Source of the DNA: Prunus persica
Taxonomy: Eukaryota > Streptophyta > Magnoliopsida > Rosales > Rosaceae
Length of the DNA stretch: 64,000 nt
NCBI RefSeq assembly: GCF_000346465.2
Contig: NC_034009.1
Location: 15,354,950-15,418,949 of the forward strand
Direction: 5' to 3'
This document shows, piece by piece, positions 1 through 11,290 of this stretch; position 1 is the stretch's first letter, and each line of letters opens with the position of its first letter. The notes below the pieces were generated by a model. That model was not told the origin of the DNA and did no database searches. It saw only the letters and a program-made list of their open reading frames with translations. A program made the translations under genes and the position numbers.

Positions 1-980
1 ATGCCATAGTCAAGAGTACCTTGAATGTATCTAAGTACTCTCTTGGCAGTCCCCATATGCTTCCTTGTAGGTCCATGCATATATCTAGCTAAGAGGCTTG
101 CAGCAAACATGATATCTGGCCTTGTTGCTGTCAGATATAATAAGCTTCCAACTATTTGTCTGTACACCCTTTCATCAGCCTGTTCACCTCCATCCTCCTT
201 TGATAATTTCTCATTCATAGCTATTGGAGTTGCAACCGCTTTACAATCTTTGAAACCAAACTTGTCCAATAATGTTCTTGCATATTTTTTCTGATGCAAG
301 AAGATGTAGGACTCAGCTTGTATCACACCTAAACCTGAAAAATGGTGCAATAATCCGAGATCAGTCATTTCATATTTCTTCATCATTTCAGTTTTAAAAC
401 TCATCACCAATTCTTCAAAACTTCCTGTGTACATGATATCATCTACATATAGTGAAGCTATGAGGATTCCACTTTCTGCAGTTTTCACATATAATGTAGC
501 CTCACTAGGACTTTTCTGAAATTCTGCAGTTGTGAAATATGAGTTGATTTCTTAATACCAAGCTCTTGGAGCTTGTTTAAGACCATACAAGGCCTTCCTG
601 AGTCTATAAATTCTATCTTCCTTGTCTTTAATCTCAAATCCTAGAGGTTGATCCACATACACTTCCTCATGTAGCACTCCATTTAAGAATGCCGACTTCA
701 CATCTAACTGGAACAACTTCCACCTTTTATGTGCAGCTAAAGCAATTAATGTTCTTACTGTATCAAGTCGAGCAACTGGTGCAAATGTCTCATTAAAATC
801 AATTCCCGGCTTTTGAGTGTAGCCTTTAGCTACTAGCCTTGCTTTGTTTTTCTGAACTAACCCATCTAGATTTAGCTTGACTTTATAGATCCATTTAACT
901 CCAACTACAGGCTTATCAGATGGCCTTTTTACCAATTCCCAAGTATCATTCTTCTCAATCATCTCAAGTTCAGTTTCCAT
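1..980 (-). pseudogene. Ty1/copia reverse transcriptase and start of RNase H (copia element 1)
   Basis: Minus-strand translation of 980 down to 1 gives the copia RT domain: [38 protein letters not shown] and [14 protein letters not shown], then after an in-frame stop near 552 the palm motif SLYVDDIMY and RPDIMFA. The YVDD catalytic aspartates are still present. The coding sequence runs off the left edge of the window, so the RNase H end and the 3' LTR are not visible. Between this part and the integrase (about 980-1392) the frame is broken by several stops. It is the downstream half of an element whose gag and 5' LTR lie at 5.9-7.1 kb. Class-level identification is certain; the clade is not assigned. 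Confidence 0.88.
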
Positions 981-1392
981 GGCCTTTTGCCATGGTGCAT
1001 CTTTGATAGCTTCTTCAAAAGTTTCTGGTTCAATGATACATATATTGCATATCTCATATACCTCTGTAAGACTTTTCTATTTCAATGGAGTGTGATCAAT
1101 AACATGTGACCCTGTGTCAACTGCAGATTCTTCTTCACTATCTTCTAATAACACATCATTTTCAACTGAGTTTTCTGCTTGTATCACAGCTGTGTCGTTG
1201 ATCCCTTTCTCCTTTTCAGACACCATTTCGGTAAGTGGAATGGACACACTGCATTCTTGCTGTGCATTCTAATCCCAGCTAGCATCTTCATTGAATACCA
1301 CATCTCATGAGATATTCACCTTTTTGGTGGTAATATTATACAGTCTATACCCCTTCTCACAACTGCCATATCCTAGAAACAAATACCTTTTG

Positions 1393-2052
1393 CTAACCAA
1401 ACACTCTTAAGTGTTTAAGTCCTGGATTTTTTCCACTATAGGCTTCAAATGGCTTTTTCTTGTCCAAAGCTTTAGTTGGACATCGATTTAGAATATACAC
1501 TGCAGTATTAACAGCTTCTGCCCAAAACTCAAGTGGCATGCTCTTCTCAAACATCATACACTTAGCCATCTCCACTATGGTTCTATTCTTTTTCTCAGCC
1601 ACACCGTTCTGCTGTGGTGAATATGCCACTGTAAGCTGCCTCTCCACCCCCATTTCATCACAAAATCTATTAAACTCATTAGAGGTATACTCTCCTCCTC
1701 TGTCACTTCTCAATTTCTTAAGCTTATAACCACTTTGCAATTCAACAGTAGCCTTAAACTTCTTAAACACAGTTAATACCTCAGATTTGTATCTCAAGAA
1801 ATAGATCCAGCACATTCGAGTACAGTCATTTATAAAGCTAAGAAAATACCTGTTTCCTGCTTTTGTAACAGTTTGCATTGGTCCACACACATTAGTATGT
1901 ACCAATTCTAGTGGAGTTGTGACCCTGCTGGTTGCTTCTTTTGGAAAAGACTTCCTGCAATGTTTTCCAAAAGTACACCCCTCACACACTTCACTTGTAT
2001 TTTTAATTTCTGGCAAGCTGAGTACCATATCTTCATTCTGCAGTAGTTTCAA
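1393..2052 (-). pseudogene. Ty1/copia integrase (copia element 1), catalytic Asp changed
   Basis: An open 219-codon stretch covering the zinc-binding end (CEGCTFGKH) and the core of a copia integrase. Key motifs are ELVHTNVCGPM, KLRSDRGGEYTS and QNGVAEKKNRT. In the family the first motif is normally HTDVCGP; here the first catalytic Asp of the DDE triad reads Asn, while the second Asp (RSDRGG) and the Glu (VAEKKN) remain. The domain ends at a stop just after LRVFG, where the family usually continues without a break. The element is therefore unlikely to encode an active integrase. Confidence 0.88.
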
Positions 2053-2577
2053 GCTTTGGAAGTTTTAAGTGTCCCATTCTCCTACGCCAAATCAATGTTG
2101 ATTGACTTATGCTTGCTTTTAATGCAAAATGTAAGTCTGTTTGAAGTTTCAAAGGAAAACTTCTATTTCCTTTCATTTGCACCCTAGCCACCAGATTAGA
2201 GAGTGAGCAATCATCATAAATTTCTGCCTTGTTATCTCCAAAAATTAGGAAATATCCATGCTCCATCATCTGTCCAACACTGAGTAGGTTTTCCTTGAGA
2301 CCAGATACTAGCAACACCTCCTTAATATATTTTTTTTCCATCTTAGTTTCAACCATCAAGCTTCCTTTTCCAATAACATCAACCAACTGTCATGTCCCCA
2401 TTGCAACTTTTGCAGTTATACTCCTATCAATATCAATCAAAACATCTTCTCTACCAGTCATGTGGTTACTACACCCACTGTCCAAATACCATACATCTTC
2501 CATGGACCTTTTGTCAGCTGCATTATTGACATAGAACATAGTTGGTGTAGAGGTTACCTGAGCAGCATACTGAAGTT
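2033..2577 (-). pseudogene. Ty1/copia protease and GAG-pre-integrase region (copia element 1)
   Basis: Minus-strand reading shows the aspartic protease motif DSGCSNHMTG near 2440-2475, then VDVIGKGSLMV, the pre-integrase stretch KENLLSVGQMMEHGY and the conserved RRMGHL of the GAG-pre-integrase domain. It overlaps the integrase reading frame at 2033-2052 by a frameshift, and a stop near 2390 separates protease from the pre-integrase part. Order and spacing (protease, pre-integrase, integrase, RT) fit Ty1/copia and rule out Ty3/gypsy. Confidence 0.8.
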
Positions 2578-2578
2578 G

Positions 2579-2777
2579 CTACACTGGTTTCTTGCTATAG
2601 CAGTCTTTTGCTATGTGGCCAAACTTGTCATAGTTATAGCATTTTGGTTTGCCCTTGAATCGACACTCTCCAAAATGCAATTTCCCACAATGCTTGCAAG
2701 AATTTTTAGTTCCATGAGCAGGTTTGTTATCCCACTTTTTGCCTTTATCCTTCCAATTCTTCTTGTTAGATAAAAAG
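2579..2777 (-). pseudogene. Gag zinc-knuckle segment (copia element 1)
   Basis: Encodes NKKNWKDKGKKWDNK followed by a CX2C-type motif (CKHCGKLHFGEC) and the knuckle CYNYDKFGHIAKDC. In the usual CX2CX4HX4C knuckle the second position is Cys; here it is Tyr. This is the C-terminal end of the gag polyprotein whose N-terminal part lies at 5903-6655; the two halves are separated by the insertion at 2778-5902. Confidence 0.8.
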
Positions 2778-4097
2778 TGTAATAAAGTAATTAAAAATTC
2801 ACCCAACATAATCTCACTCTTATTTACAAATAAGAGTTTTTATTGTTTAATTGAGTACGACCAATTCAAGATAAAAATATCTCTTAATTATAATCTCTTT
2901 AGAAAGAGAAAACCCTTTGATTCCAATATGAAGAATGAAATAAATAATGGAATTTACATGATGTTACGGCTACATCTAGGGAACCCTAGACTGCCTACAT
3001 ACCCCATTTTGGGGATCAAGCCTTTTGTAGTTCTCAGATAATTTGATTGGACTTTCAAGGAATGAATGACCCCTTGAAAGAATTTGTGGTATGAGAAATA
3101 TTTTATGAAATTAGGATGAATGTGGTTGGACCAGGGATTCAATTTGATTTTGTGGTTGAAAAAGTGTTTGGGGCGAATTTGGTCAAGGGATACCAGGGAT
3201 TCTATTCAGACTTGCGGTCGTATCTGGATTGAATTTCCAAATTGCCTACGTATCCTTGGCGGAATCAAACCGGACGTAGTTCAGAATAATTTGATTTGAC
3301 TTTCAAGGAATGAATGATCCCTTGAAAGAATTTGTATATTTGAGAGATTTGAATTTGATCTCATTGAAATTTGCAGGGTAGATGACCCATAAGAAAATTT
3401 GGAATGGTTTTATACCATCTTTATTGTTAATGTCCAAAGAAAATTAAAAGGCATTTTAATGAGCCCATTAATTTATTCACATATGGTTTTTAAGGATTAA
3501 TCCATTAATCACATAATTTATTTGGACCACTTATAAAATATTTTGGGCTTTTGAGAGTTAATGGGTAATTTGTTTTGTCAACCCATCAATTTGTTTTCAG
3601 GTCTTGACATTTCCATTAGTTGGCCCATAAACAAAGAGTCCATGTCAGAAAAGCTTTGAGAGCCAGCTGCATTTGAAACCGATATCTGTTTGGAGTAGTA
3701 GAGATTAATCCAAACTGAGTCACTCCCATCTTTATCCGGAATAGTTCAAATTAAACTCAAACTGGACCAATTTCTATATCTCTTCAGCTACCTGCTAGCC
3801 ATAATCAATTCAGAGCTTTGAGTTTGAAACGCCAAAATCAAAGAGATATCAAAACAAGGTTGGTCCTTTTCTTTGCTCCTTTCTGTTAGAGTTAGACCTT
3901 ATAGCCTATTAAATTATTAGTTTAAAGTCTGGGAACTTGAAAGGCATCGTCTGTTTGTCAAAAGAAATATAGAGCTTTTGAACCAAAAAGAAGTACAAAG
4001 CTTATTATTCTTTATTTGCTACTTTTCTTCTTTTTGTCTTTTTGTTTCTTTTCATCTTCCTTGCTTTTGCTGGTCTCTCCTTGGCCTTCCCAACTCT

Positions 4098-4129
<32 letters not shown>

Positions 4130-5902
4130 GTTCTGACACAATAACATAACCTCAACCCTCTTTTATTTTAGAGTAGGTCCTGTAAGCCATTTCTTCTTTC
4201 TTTTCCTTATGTGCAACACGAATTGGGTTTCTTTGCCTAACACAACATGCACATGCCAAAGAGCTATTTTTTGTATTTTGTTCAGTTTGGCAGTACCAAC
4301 TTCATAGCTGAAGCTTCTCCCATTTTTTAATCTCAAAGTTCAACCACGAATCCATGCTTGACCTTTTTTTTGGCTTTTGTTGTTTCCTATGTGGCACACT
4401 TCCACCAAAATGGGTTTGGTCTTCACCCATTATGTGTTTAGAGTCCTTCGGATAATTAAAAATAATACTCATCTTTGGTTTTGTATTGACTTGACAGGAA
4501 GGCTTTCTTTGTTCTTGGCTTATGTTGCTTTTGGGTTCTTCAACAGCCGCAACACAGGAGGCTTCTTGGTGCGCCATTTTTTCTTTTGCTGTTTTTTTTT
4601 GCTTGCTGATGCTTTGTGCCTGCTTTTCTTTCCAATTTGATTGGAATTTCTAAGGCTTTGCATATTTCCCTTTGCAGACTCACATCATTTGAGAGGGCCA
4701 TCATACTGCCAATTGAGGTGTTGGCTTTGCTTTGTCTCAGTTGCTTCATGTTTTTCTAGCAATAAAGTGAGAAGCTTTTATGATATTTGCAATTTGCTAC
4801 AGAGGAGTGCTGGCTTAATAATTTTCTTGGGCTGTCTGGCTGGGGATTTTTTCTTTGTTGGCAAATTTTGAAGCACAGAATGTGGGTGTGAATCATCAGC
4901 TTTTGTAAACTTTCTGGCACTCAGTAATTTCTGCATCTCCTTTAATATATTTTCTTCTGTTTATTCCAATGGGTGAGACTAAAACAGAGTTATTGATTTT
5001 CTCCATTTGCAGCACGTTTTGCTACCTGTTCTTTCTCCAATCTGCAGATTTGGAATTTTGCTCTGCTGAAGGTGGGTTGAGCATGTAACAAAGCGTCGGA
5101 ACTGTTGATGTTTTCTATTTTTGGTACTCAAGAACACTCGCAAGGTCTTCTCTAAGTACCACAATGTGCCTATGGACACTCACAAGGTGTTCACAGCACT
5201 TGTACAGTGGGGTTCTTGCAGAAGCCCATCTGTAATTCACAACAGAAAGGTCCTTGTGAGAGCTCTCTTTGTGTAAGTAGCATAATTATTGCCAATTTGG
5301 GAGGATTTGTTCACATTTTTCCACTGCTGAGGTCTCTATTGATATGATACATTTCTTGATATCAAACATGGAGGAAGTTCAGGCTTCTGTACAATGGCCT
5401 CACATACATATTTTTTTACCTGCAAGTCAGTTGTTCATAAAGGATACTTAAATGAATTTGTTTATACCTTCTTAGTGGTATTGTGATAGAGCTTCGTATC
5501 TCTTTTGCTTGCTTATATTCTTTGGATTTCTGCAGCAATTCGGTGTTTTCTTTTTTTCTTTTGTGTATTTCTACAGCAGTTGGGTGCTTTTTTCTTTCTG
5601 TGTTCTTTGCATCCTTTAGTCCCTTTTTATAGACTTAGAGGAACTGACAGAGTGGAGCCAGTTATGGCCTCACGTACTGTGTGGGTGGAAGTAACTTCTC
5701 ATTACAGTCACCCCCTCAACGTACATGTTCTGATACTGCCTTCAGTACGTTAATATTTTCTTTGTAAAAATATTAATATTAATTCATTTGGGCCTAAAAC
5801 AATTTAGCAACAAGTCCACAAAACCATTTTAGCTATGAGCCCAACTTCTTTAAACTTGGGCCAATATTTAATTTGTTGTCAATGAATTTTTTTATTTCAA
5901 CA
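2778..5902 (-). mobile_element. 3.1-kb LTR-like insertion inside gag of copia element 1
   Basis: The gag frame stops at 5902 and resumes at 2777. On the minus strand the inserted DNA starts TGTTGAAATAAAA and ends CTTTATTACA, i.e. TG...CA like an LTR. A TATA-like CTATAAAAAGGGA lies on the minus strand near 5622-5634, about 270 bp from the start, as expected of a long LTR. It contains no coding domain I can recognise, and includes a T-run at about 4100-4128. Direct repeats occur near 2990-3090 and 3239-3340 (shared words include TTTCAAGGAATGAATGA and CCCTTGAAAGAATTTG). The five bases flanking the two ends (AAAAG and CTTCT on the plus strand) do not match, so a clean solo-LTR insertion is not demonstrated. 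Confidence 0.55.
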
Positions 5903-6655
5903 CTTCTGATGCTTATTATTCTGATTCCCAGTGACTTTAGCTGCTTTGGAATCTACACTCAAACTACCAAAAGCCTTCTCAGTCTTGTTCTCATGATGTC
6001 TCTCCAATCTTTGTGCAAAGCTCTTCAATGAGGCAACCACCTCTTGAACTTCAATTGCATCTAGATCCCTCGAATGCTCAATTACAGAACATATAGGATC
6101 ATACATAGGCAGCATACTAATTAACATTTTCTGCACAATTCTTTCTCTAGGCAACTCTTCTCCATAGCCTCTCATTTGATTTATCAGATCAAATAACTTT
6201 GTAAGATAAGCAGATAAGGATTCATCCTTTCTCATTCTAGTATATTCAAATTCTCTACGGAGACTTTGTAACTTTACACTCCTTACCTGCTTATCACCGT
6301 GAAATTCCTGCTTCAGGATACTCCAAGCTCCTTGAGACGATTCTTCATGAGAAATCCTAGGGAAGATCTCATCAAAAACTGCTCCCTGAATCAGCCTCAA
6401 AGCCTTAGCATCTTTCATCAGGATCTCAGTGAGAACCATCTTCCCAGTACCAATTGATTCCTCTTTTTCCTTCTTCTTCGCATCAAATTCATCAGCTCCC
6501 TTCGAATTTGAGCTTTCTATCCCTTTCTCAACAAGTTCTCGTAACGCATGACATTTGAAAATAGTTTTCATTCTTATGCTCCAGAACTCATAGTTCTCAC
6601 CATTGAAGATCGGAGCTCGTAGTTCACCACCTCCATACCCTGCCATGTTAGACAA
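5903..6655 (-). pseudogene. Gag N-terminal domain (UBN2 type) of copia element 1
   Basis: Starts MSNMAGYGGG at 6655 and reads the typical gag capsid motifs FNGENYEFWSIRMKT, AWSILKQEFHGD, KLQSLRREFEYTRM and RIVQKMLISMLPMYD. It ends in KHQK at the insertion boundary at 5902. The start codon follows the leader and primer-binding site by roughly 80 bp, the normal arrangement. This half is one intact reading frame, in contrast to the pol region. Confidence 0.85.
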
Positions 6656-6736
6656 AGATCTTCACGAAAGCAAGTTTTTCAAATCGCAGCTCACTTTCTT
6701 CACAAATTCAATTGCCCAGCTAAACAATCGAACCTG

Positions 6737-6748
6737 GCTCTAAGTCCA
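6737..6748 (-). other. Degenerate primer-binding site of copia element 1
   Basis: On the plus strand GGCTCTAAGTCCA abuts the LTR start. The usual complement of the initiator-tRNA(Met) site is GCTCTGATACCA. The match is partial (GCTCT and CCA) but the position, directly next to the TG of the LTR, supports the call. Confidence 0.5.
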
Positions 6749-7081
6749 TGTTAGAATACTCAGACTATAATCTGATTAATTTGGATTATTGGTAGACGGA
6801 GCTCAGGTAAGAAGAGAAAACAGAGAGAGAGCTTGGAGAGGAAGATGAGAAAATTGAGTCTATTCTCTCACTTAGTCACGCACAAGCTGTACAGCAAAAT
6901 ATATCTGTTGGGAATAGAATATTCCCATTTACATCATTCAAATCTAGCCATCAATTTCACTATCCTATGAGATAGCTACACCTGGCGCAATTCATTACTA
7001 CAACTAAGGGTACATCTTGGATGTCCATTGGACTGTGATCCAATGGTTCACAATTAATTCAATACAAATACTTAGCTAACA
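6749..7081 (-). repeat. 5' LTR of copia element 1 (333 bp)
   Basis: On the plus strand it begins TGTTAGAATACTC and ends ATACTTAGCTAACA, giving TGTTAG/CTAACA terminal inverted repeats. It lies directly upstream (minus orientation) of the primer-binding site and gag. The partner LTR lies beyond the left edge of the window, so LTR divergence cannot be judged. Confidence 0.65.
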
Positions 7082-7139
7082 CACTTATACTTTAACAAGG
7101 AATGGGTGAAGGCTAGTTCAGCTATTCGTACAGACCTCA

Positions 7140-7620
7140 ATTTTTCTTGTTTTGGATCCTCCTGATACTAGTCAGTTCAAGCTTAATGTTGATGGGTAGT
7201 GCAAATTTGCGTCTGGAGTCATTGGTGTTGGAATATTAATCCGTGATGATAGAGGGAATTGGATTGGTAGTTTTGTGACTAATCTGGGAGTGGTGACATC
7301 CTAGCAGCTGAAATATGGGGGTTGTTCTTTGGTTTAAAACTTGCAATCCAAAGGGGCATCTCAAATTTGCGTATTAAAATGGACTCTGCGACTGCAGTCC
7401 TACTTCTCCAAAAATCTTCTCTCTTTGTTCTACAGTCGATGGCATCTTTGTTGTCCAGTTGCTACACTCTTATGTGACAAGTGGGTGATTGTGTGATTAA
7501 CCACATCTATATGGAGAAAAACAAGGTGGCTAATTGTTTAGCGAAGGGGAGCTATAATTTTGATTTGGAGCTTGATGAGATTCCTAGCTAGGTTGAGGCT
7601 ACCTTTGATGATGATTTGTT
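7140..7620 (+). pseudogene. LINE-type RNase H (RVT_3) remnant
   Basis: Plus-strand translation contains FKLNVDG, GVGILIRDDRGNWIGSF, LAAEIWGLFFGLKLA, LRIKMDSATAVLLL and NKVANCLAKGSYNF, the recognisable order of the RNase H domain found at the C-terminus of plant L1-type LINEs and related ribonuclease H-like proteins. It is interrupted by at least three stops and one indel, and has no upstream RT. The PIF element inserted about 35 bp after its end. Confidence 0.65.
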
Positions 7621-8438
7621 AAGAGTTCCTAGAACTCGTACTGTCCCCGTCATTTAGAGGGGTGTATTCAATTAGGATTATAAAACGTTTAAAAAGATTT
7701 TAAAAATCCGGGTGTATTCAATTTGGATTTATACAAACTTTAAAAGAGGTTTTACAAGTTTGGGTGTATTCAATTCGAACTTGTATGAACTTTTAAAAAG
7801 TCCATTCAAATATGGGTGTATTCAATTAGGATTATAAAAAAGTTGAATCAAATCTAGGTGTATTCGAATGGTCATATATTTGGAAGGATTTCATTAAGTG
7901 ATAAATTTTCGTAGGTTTTAAGCGAAGAGGTATAAATAAATAACAAAGACCATAATAAATCCAACTTCCCCCCCAAATATTTTCATCAGACGTTTTTCTC
8001 TCTGCAACAGAAGACAAACAGCTTCCTTCCTTCATCTGTGAAGGTATGCTCCCTATTTTTTCTTTGATCAATACCTCGTTGGGTTTTCTTTTTCCATAAT
8101 TTTTCTTCATTGTGTTTTTCTTGTTATTATATTATAGTTTGGGGTTAGGGTTTATGCTTGTTACTAGGGTTTATGCTTGTTTACTAGAGTTTATGCTTGT
8201 TACTACTTGTTTTTCTTCTGAAATATCTATATGCGACTAGATAGAAAATTGAAATAATTGACAGCCTTTCTATAATCGTACAAAAAAATTGAGACAAATA
8301 TAGATGAACATTATAAAAACGAAAATCCAAAAATTTCCACTTTTAAATACTGCTTTGGAAGCCTAAACGACCTCAAAAGCCCAAAATTCACCATACGTCA
8401 CTGCGAAGCTGTGAGTTTGATGCTACAAGATTATAATG

Positions 8439-8735
8439 CTTGGAGTGTGGAAGGGAGTAGAATGTTGTTGCAACTCATGGTTGATGCTGCAAGCCGAGGA
8501 TGACGTGATGATAATGGAATGCTAACCAAGGCAACTGTAGAAACCAAAATACTCCCCAAGATTAATGAAAAACTTAGGTGTCACAAAACCTATTCTCAAT
8601 ACCAGAGTCAGTTGAAGTACTTTAAAAGAGAATACCAAAAATATTCACAGCTTCTCCATCACAGCTCTGGGTTTAAGTGGGATCCAACCACAAAGAAATT
8701 CACTGCTCCTGAATAAGTTTGGAAAGACTACTTTA
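8439..8735 (+). pseudogene. SANT/Myb-like DNA-binding ORF of the PIF element
   Basis: Reads WSVEGSRMLLQLMVDAA, then after a stop TKATVETKILPKINEKL, YSQYQSQLKYFKREYQKY and SGFKWDPTTKKFTAPE with VWKDYFK after another stop. This is the Myb/SANT-like domain (Myb_DNA-bind_3 type) carried as the second gene of plant PIF/Harbinger elements, where it works with the DDE transposase in binding element ends. At least two in-frame stops make it a pseudogene. Confidence 0.7.
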
Positions 8736-8863
8736 AGGTTAGATTATTAAATTTTCTTTAAATAATTCCGTTTGGTAACTTGAATACATAATTCTGTTAA
8801 ATAAATGTTTTATTTAGTTTGTTTATGTTTAATAAGATCTTTTAAACTTTTGGGTTTATTTCA

Positions 8864-9524
8864 GGATTGTATCGGAGCTATTGACGGCACACATATTCCA
8901 GCAATGGTAATGGAACGCGACGTAAGCAGCTATCGTAATCGTCACGGTGCAATACCACAAAATGTATTAGCAACTTGTAACTTTGATTTGGAATTCATAT
9001 ATGTTCTTAGTTGGTGGGAGGGCTCAGCTCACGATTCAAGAATACTACAAGATGCTTTAATAAGGAGGAATGGACTTAAAGTGCCACAAGGTATTTTTAA
9101 ATTTTAAATTTTTTCTTATTGTTTACATTAGCTCATACATTGGATATATACTAACATATGTTTACATTAGCTCATACATTGGATATATACTAACATATGT
9201 GTAATCTATTATCAGGGAAATTTTTCTTAGTGCGTGGATTCTGGATTTCCAAATCGATGCCAATTTTTGGCTCCATTTCGAGGTGTTCGATATCATCTCC
9301 AAGAGTTTGGTGGTCAAGGTCGTGCACCTGCAAATGAAATTGAGTTGTTCAATCTTCGTCATTCGTCCTTGAGGAATGTCATTGAGAGGATATTTGGTAT
9401 ATTTAAGTTACGATTTATAATTTTCAAGTTTGCACCTCCATTCCCATATGCGACACGAATACAGATCGTGTTAGCTTGTGTAGGACTACACAATTTTCTT
9501 CGAAAAGAGTGTAGATCTGACTAA
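8864..9524 (+). pseudogene. PIF/Harbinger DDE transposase (DDE_Tnp_4)
   Basis: First part reads DCIGAIDGTHIPAM, RNRHGAIPQNVLATC and GSAHDSRILQDAL; second part VDSGFPNRCQFLAPFRGVRY, NEIELFNLRHSSLRNVIERI and LACVGLHNFLRKECRSD. The catalytic Asp (AIDGTH), second Asp (AHDSRI) and Glu (NVIERIFG) are present. The parts are separated by an apparent intron (9092-9214) with a GT start and CAG end; within it a 40-bp block is directly duplicated at about 9120-9199. The N-terminal part of the protein is missing and the second part has an indel just after KFFLV, so it is broken. Confidence 0.85.
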
Positions 9525-9720
9525 TTTTCTGTTGAATTGGAGGACGAATCTTCTTCATCTTCATCGTTACCGGTTAATGAATGGAATCCTGAACTAGTTT
9601 TCCAAACACAAGAATAGCAACAACAGAATGCTAATGAATGGAGAGTTGGTATAGCTTTGGATATGTGGAGAGATGCTGGGTACAATGACAACAATGAGAA
9701 CCAAGGATAATGAATGAACG

Positions 9721-10370
9721 TTAAATTTTTCTTAAACTTTTCTTTCAAATTTGTAATACATTTGTCACTATATTTCTTATGAATTTTGCTTTTCATTAAA
9801 CATAATTTTATTTCATGTTGTTGAAGGAAAAGATGTTATGAATTTGGTTTTTTATTTCATGTTGTTTAAAATTTTATTTTATCTTTTTTATATACAGCAA
9901 TGTTACTATATACATTGACAGCATTGATAGGGAGAAGTTTAATAAAGTCATGGTTTTGATGAGATCTCAAAGCAAATAAAACAAGGATGGCCACATACTC
10001 AAAATTTCTGTAGAAGACAGAGGCCTACTTGAGCACGTCTTTTGTTTTGTTTTGTTTTTTTTTTTTTTTTCAGGTTTGATAGTTAAAAGGTTCTGTTTAA
10101 TTTAGCAGACAAGCATGACATATATTTTCGATAAGCAACAAAGCTTTTACTCTCATCCGTCGGCTAGTCTAACCTTATTATTCAAGCTAGACCAGTTCAG
10201 AATTTATATGGTCTTTGCCTGCAATTGCCATTATTCAAAATATTTTTTATTGCAATTTGGACAACCAATGCTTGGATTTGAATAGATGTGTAAAAACAAT
10301 GATTGGATTCTCGTTTCTGTGGGCAGGTTTGTTTTTTATTTGGACAAACTTAGATTAGAAATAGCATCGT
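9721..10370. other. No gene recognised
   Basis: AT-rich sequence with a T-run near 10050-10070. I see no reading frame with family motifs, no LTR ends and no inverted copy of the PIF terminus. Confidence 0.5.
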
Positions 10371-10446
10371 GCATTGCCTGCAGCACTAGCTTTGACAGCC
10401 GATCCAATTGCTTCTCTAGTTGACACAGCATTCATTGGTCAAATAG
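10371..10446 (+). pseudogene. DETOX/MATE transporter exon fragment
   Basis: About 25 codons reading LPAALALTADPIASLVDTAF followed by IGQIG, a stretch highly typical of the first transmembrane region of plant DETOX (MATE) efflux transporters of the FRD3/EDS5-like group. It ends at a plausible splice donor (GTCAAATAG followed by GTAC). No further MATE exons are visible on either side, so this is an isolated exon left by duplication or rearrangement. Function cannot be inferred from the fragment. Confidence 0.6.
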
Positions 10447-10519
10447 GTACTTTGCTTCTTGTTTTTTTCATTTTGAACTGTGAATATGTTCTTCCATCTG
10501 AAACAAGTACTTTTTGTTT

Positions 10520-10620
10520 TGAGAAAATTATTATTCTGAAACATCATTTTTCATACTTAGCCAATATTTTTATATAAAATAATTTTTCGTGTATGATATG
10601 AATGCATGAAGGGACCTAAA
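10520..10620 (+). repeat. Dispersed repeat, copy 1 (second copy near 56360-56462)
   Basis: Shares a long similar stretch with 56360-56462, including CATTTTTCATACTTAG, TGTATGATAT and GAAGGGACCTAA. No terminal structure was identified, so the element type is unknown. Confidence 0.55.
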
Positions 10621-10804
10621 GTCAATCTAGGTACAAAGCCTTATATGTTCAATCCACAAAAAGTTTTATAAGAATAACCTAACTCTTACGTATTAAAGAA
10701 ATAAAAGCCGCAACTGACTGTTGCATAGCAGGCTTTTTTATAAATTATTTATAAATAAATTATGGCCAAACTTACACCTCTGTTAAAAAATTCTTAGGTC
10801 CGCT

Positions 10805-11089
10805 AGTGAATGTCATTGATATTTTTTTGAATCATTATATATATATGTTTGCTATCTAATCACCCTTTAGGTGTCTCCATTGGAGAATATGGGCTAGTAC
10901 CAGAATCGAATTTGCCAATACTACCCCTTAGACCCCACAAAACCCCCCAATCACTCCATGCTCTTCCCTTTTCATGGAATCTTGTCCACGTTCTACCCTC
11001 AGTTCCCCTCCTATACACACCCAACCAATTATTATTTAAACCCCTCCTTGCTTCTTAACAATTTATCTCATCACACATTGTCCTTGCAA

Positions 11090-11124
<35 letters not shown>

Positions 11125-11290
11125 CAATATATCTTCTTTATTATCCTTTGCTTTTCTACTTCTCATCAAGTGGACAAAAACCAGTCGCGTAGGCAGGTTC
11201 GTCTCATGAGGCAGTCCATCTTTGATCAGGTTTTTCTTTTTCTTTTTCATCTCTTTACCTTTTCTTTTTCCCTTTTTCTCTTCAAATTTA
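10805..11290 (+). pseudogene. Truncated inverted copy of the AHP gene: promoter, exon 1 and start of intron 1
   Basis: This segment matches, in inverted orientation, the promoter, 5' UTR, first exon and first intron start of the AHP gene at 13880-15046 (homology reaches to about 15535 on that side). Exon 1 reads DKNQSRRQVRLMRQSIFDQ before a GT donor at 11230. Two changes show it is dead: the start codon position is GTG (11170-11172) instead of ATG, and the TATA box has become ATTATTTAAA. No later exons follow. It carries a (CT)n tract at about 11092-11125. The copies differ by many substitutions and indels, so the duplication is not recent. Confidence 0.8.

Larger units (their letters stand above)
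7657..9720 (+). mobile_element. PIF/Harbinger transposon, left end complete, right end not found
   Basis: Left terminus GAGGGGTGTATTCAATTAGG is preceded by TTA (7654-7656), the usual PIF target duplication. The first 220 bp hold five copies of GGGTGTATTCAATT-like words at about 7660, 7710, 7762, 7814 and 7857, spaced about 50 bp, which look like subterminal transposase-binding repeats. Inside are a SANT/Myb-like gene and a DDE transposase gene in the same orientation. No inverted copy of the terminus occurs in the following 1 kb, so the right end is lost or highly diverged; the end given is where recognisable coding sequence and its 3' flank stop. A non-autonomous relative with the same terminus lies at 51943-53146. 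Confidence 0.75.

Noticed and set aside
2778..5902. Insertion as an intron of gag
   Set aside because: TG...CA ends, an internal TATA-like box, large size and lack of GT/AG borders fit an inserted LTR-like element better.
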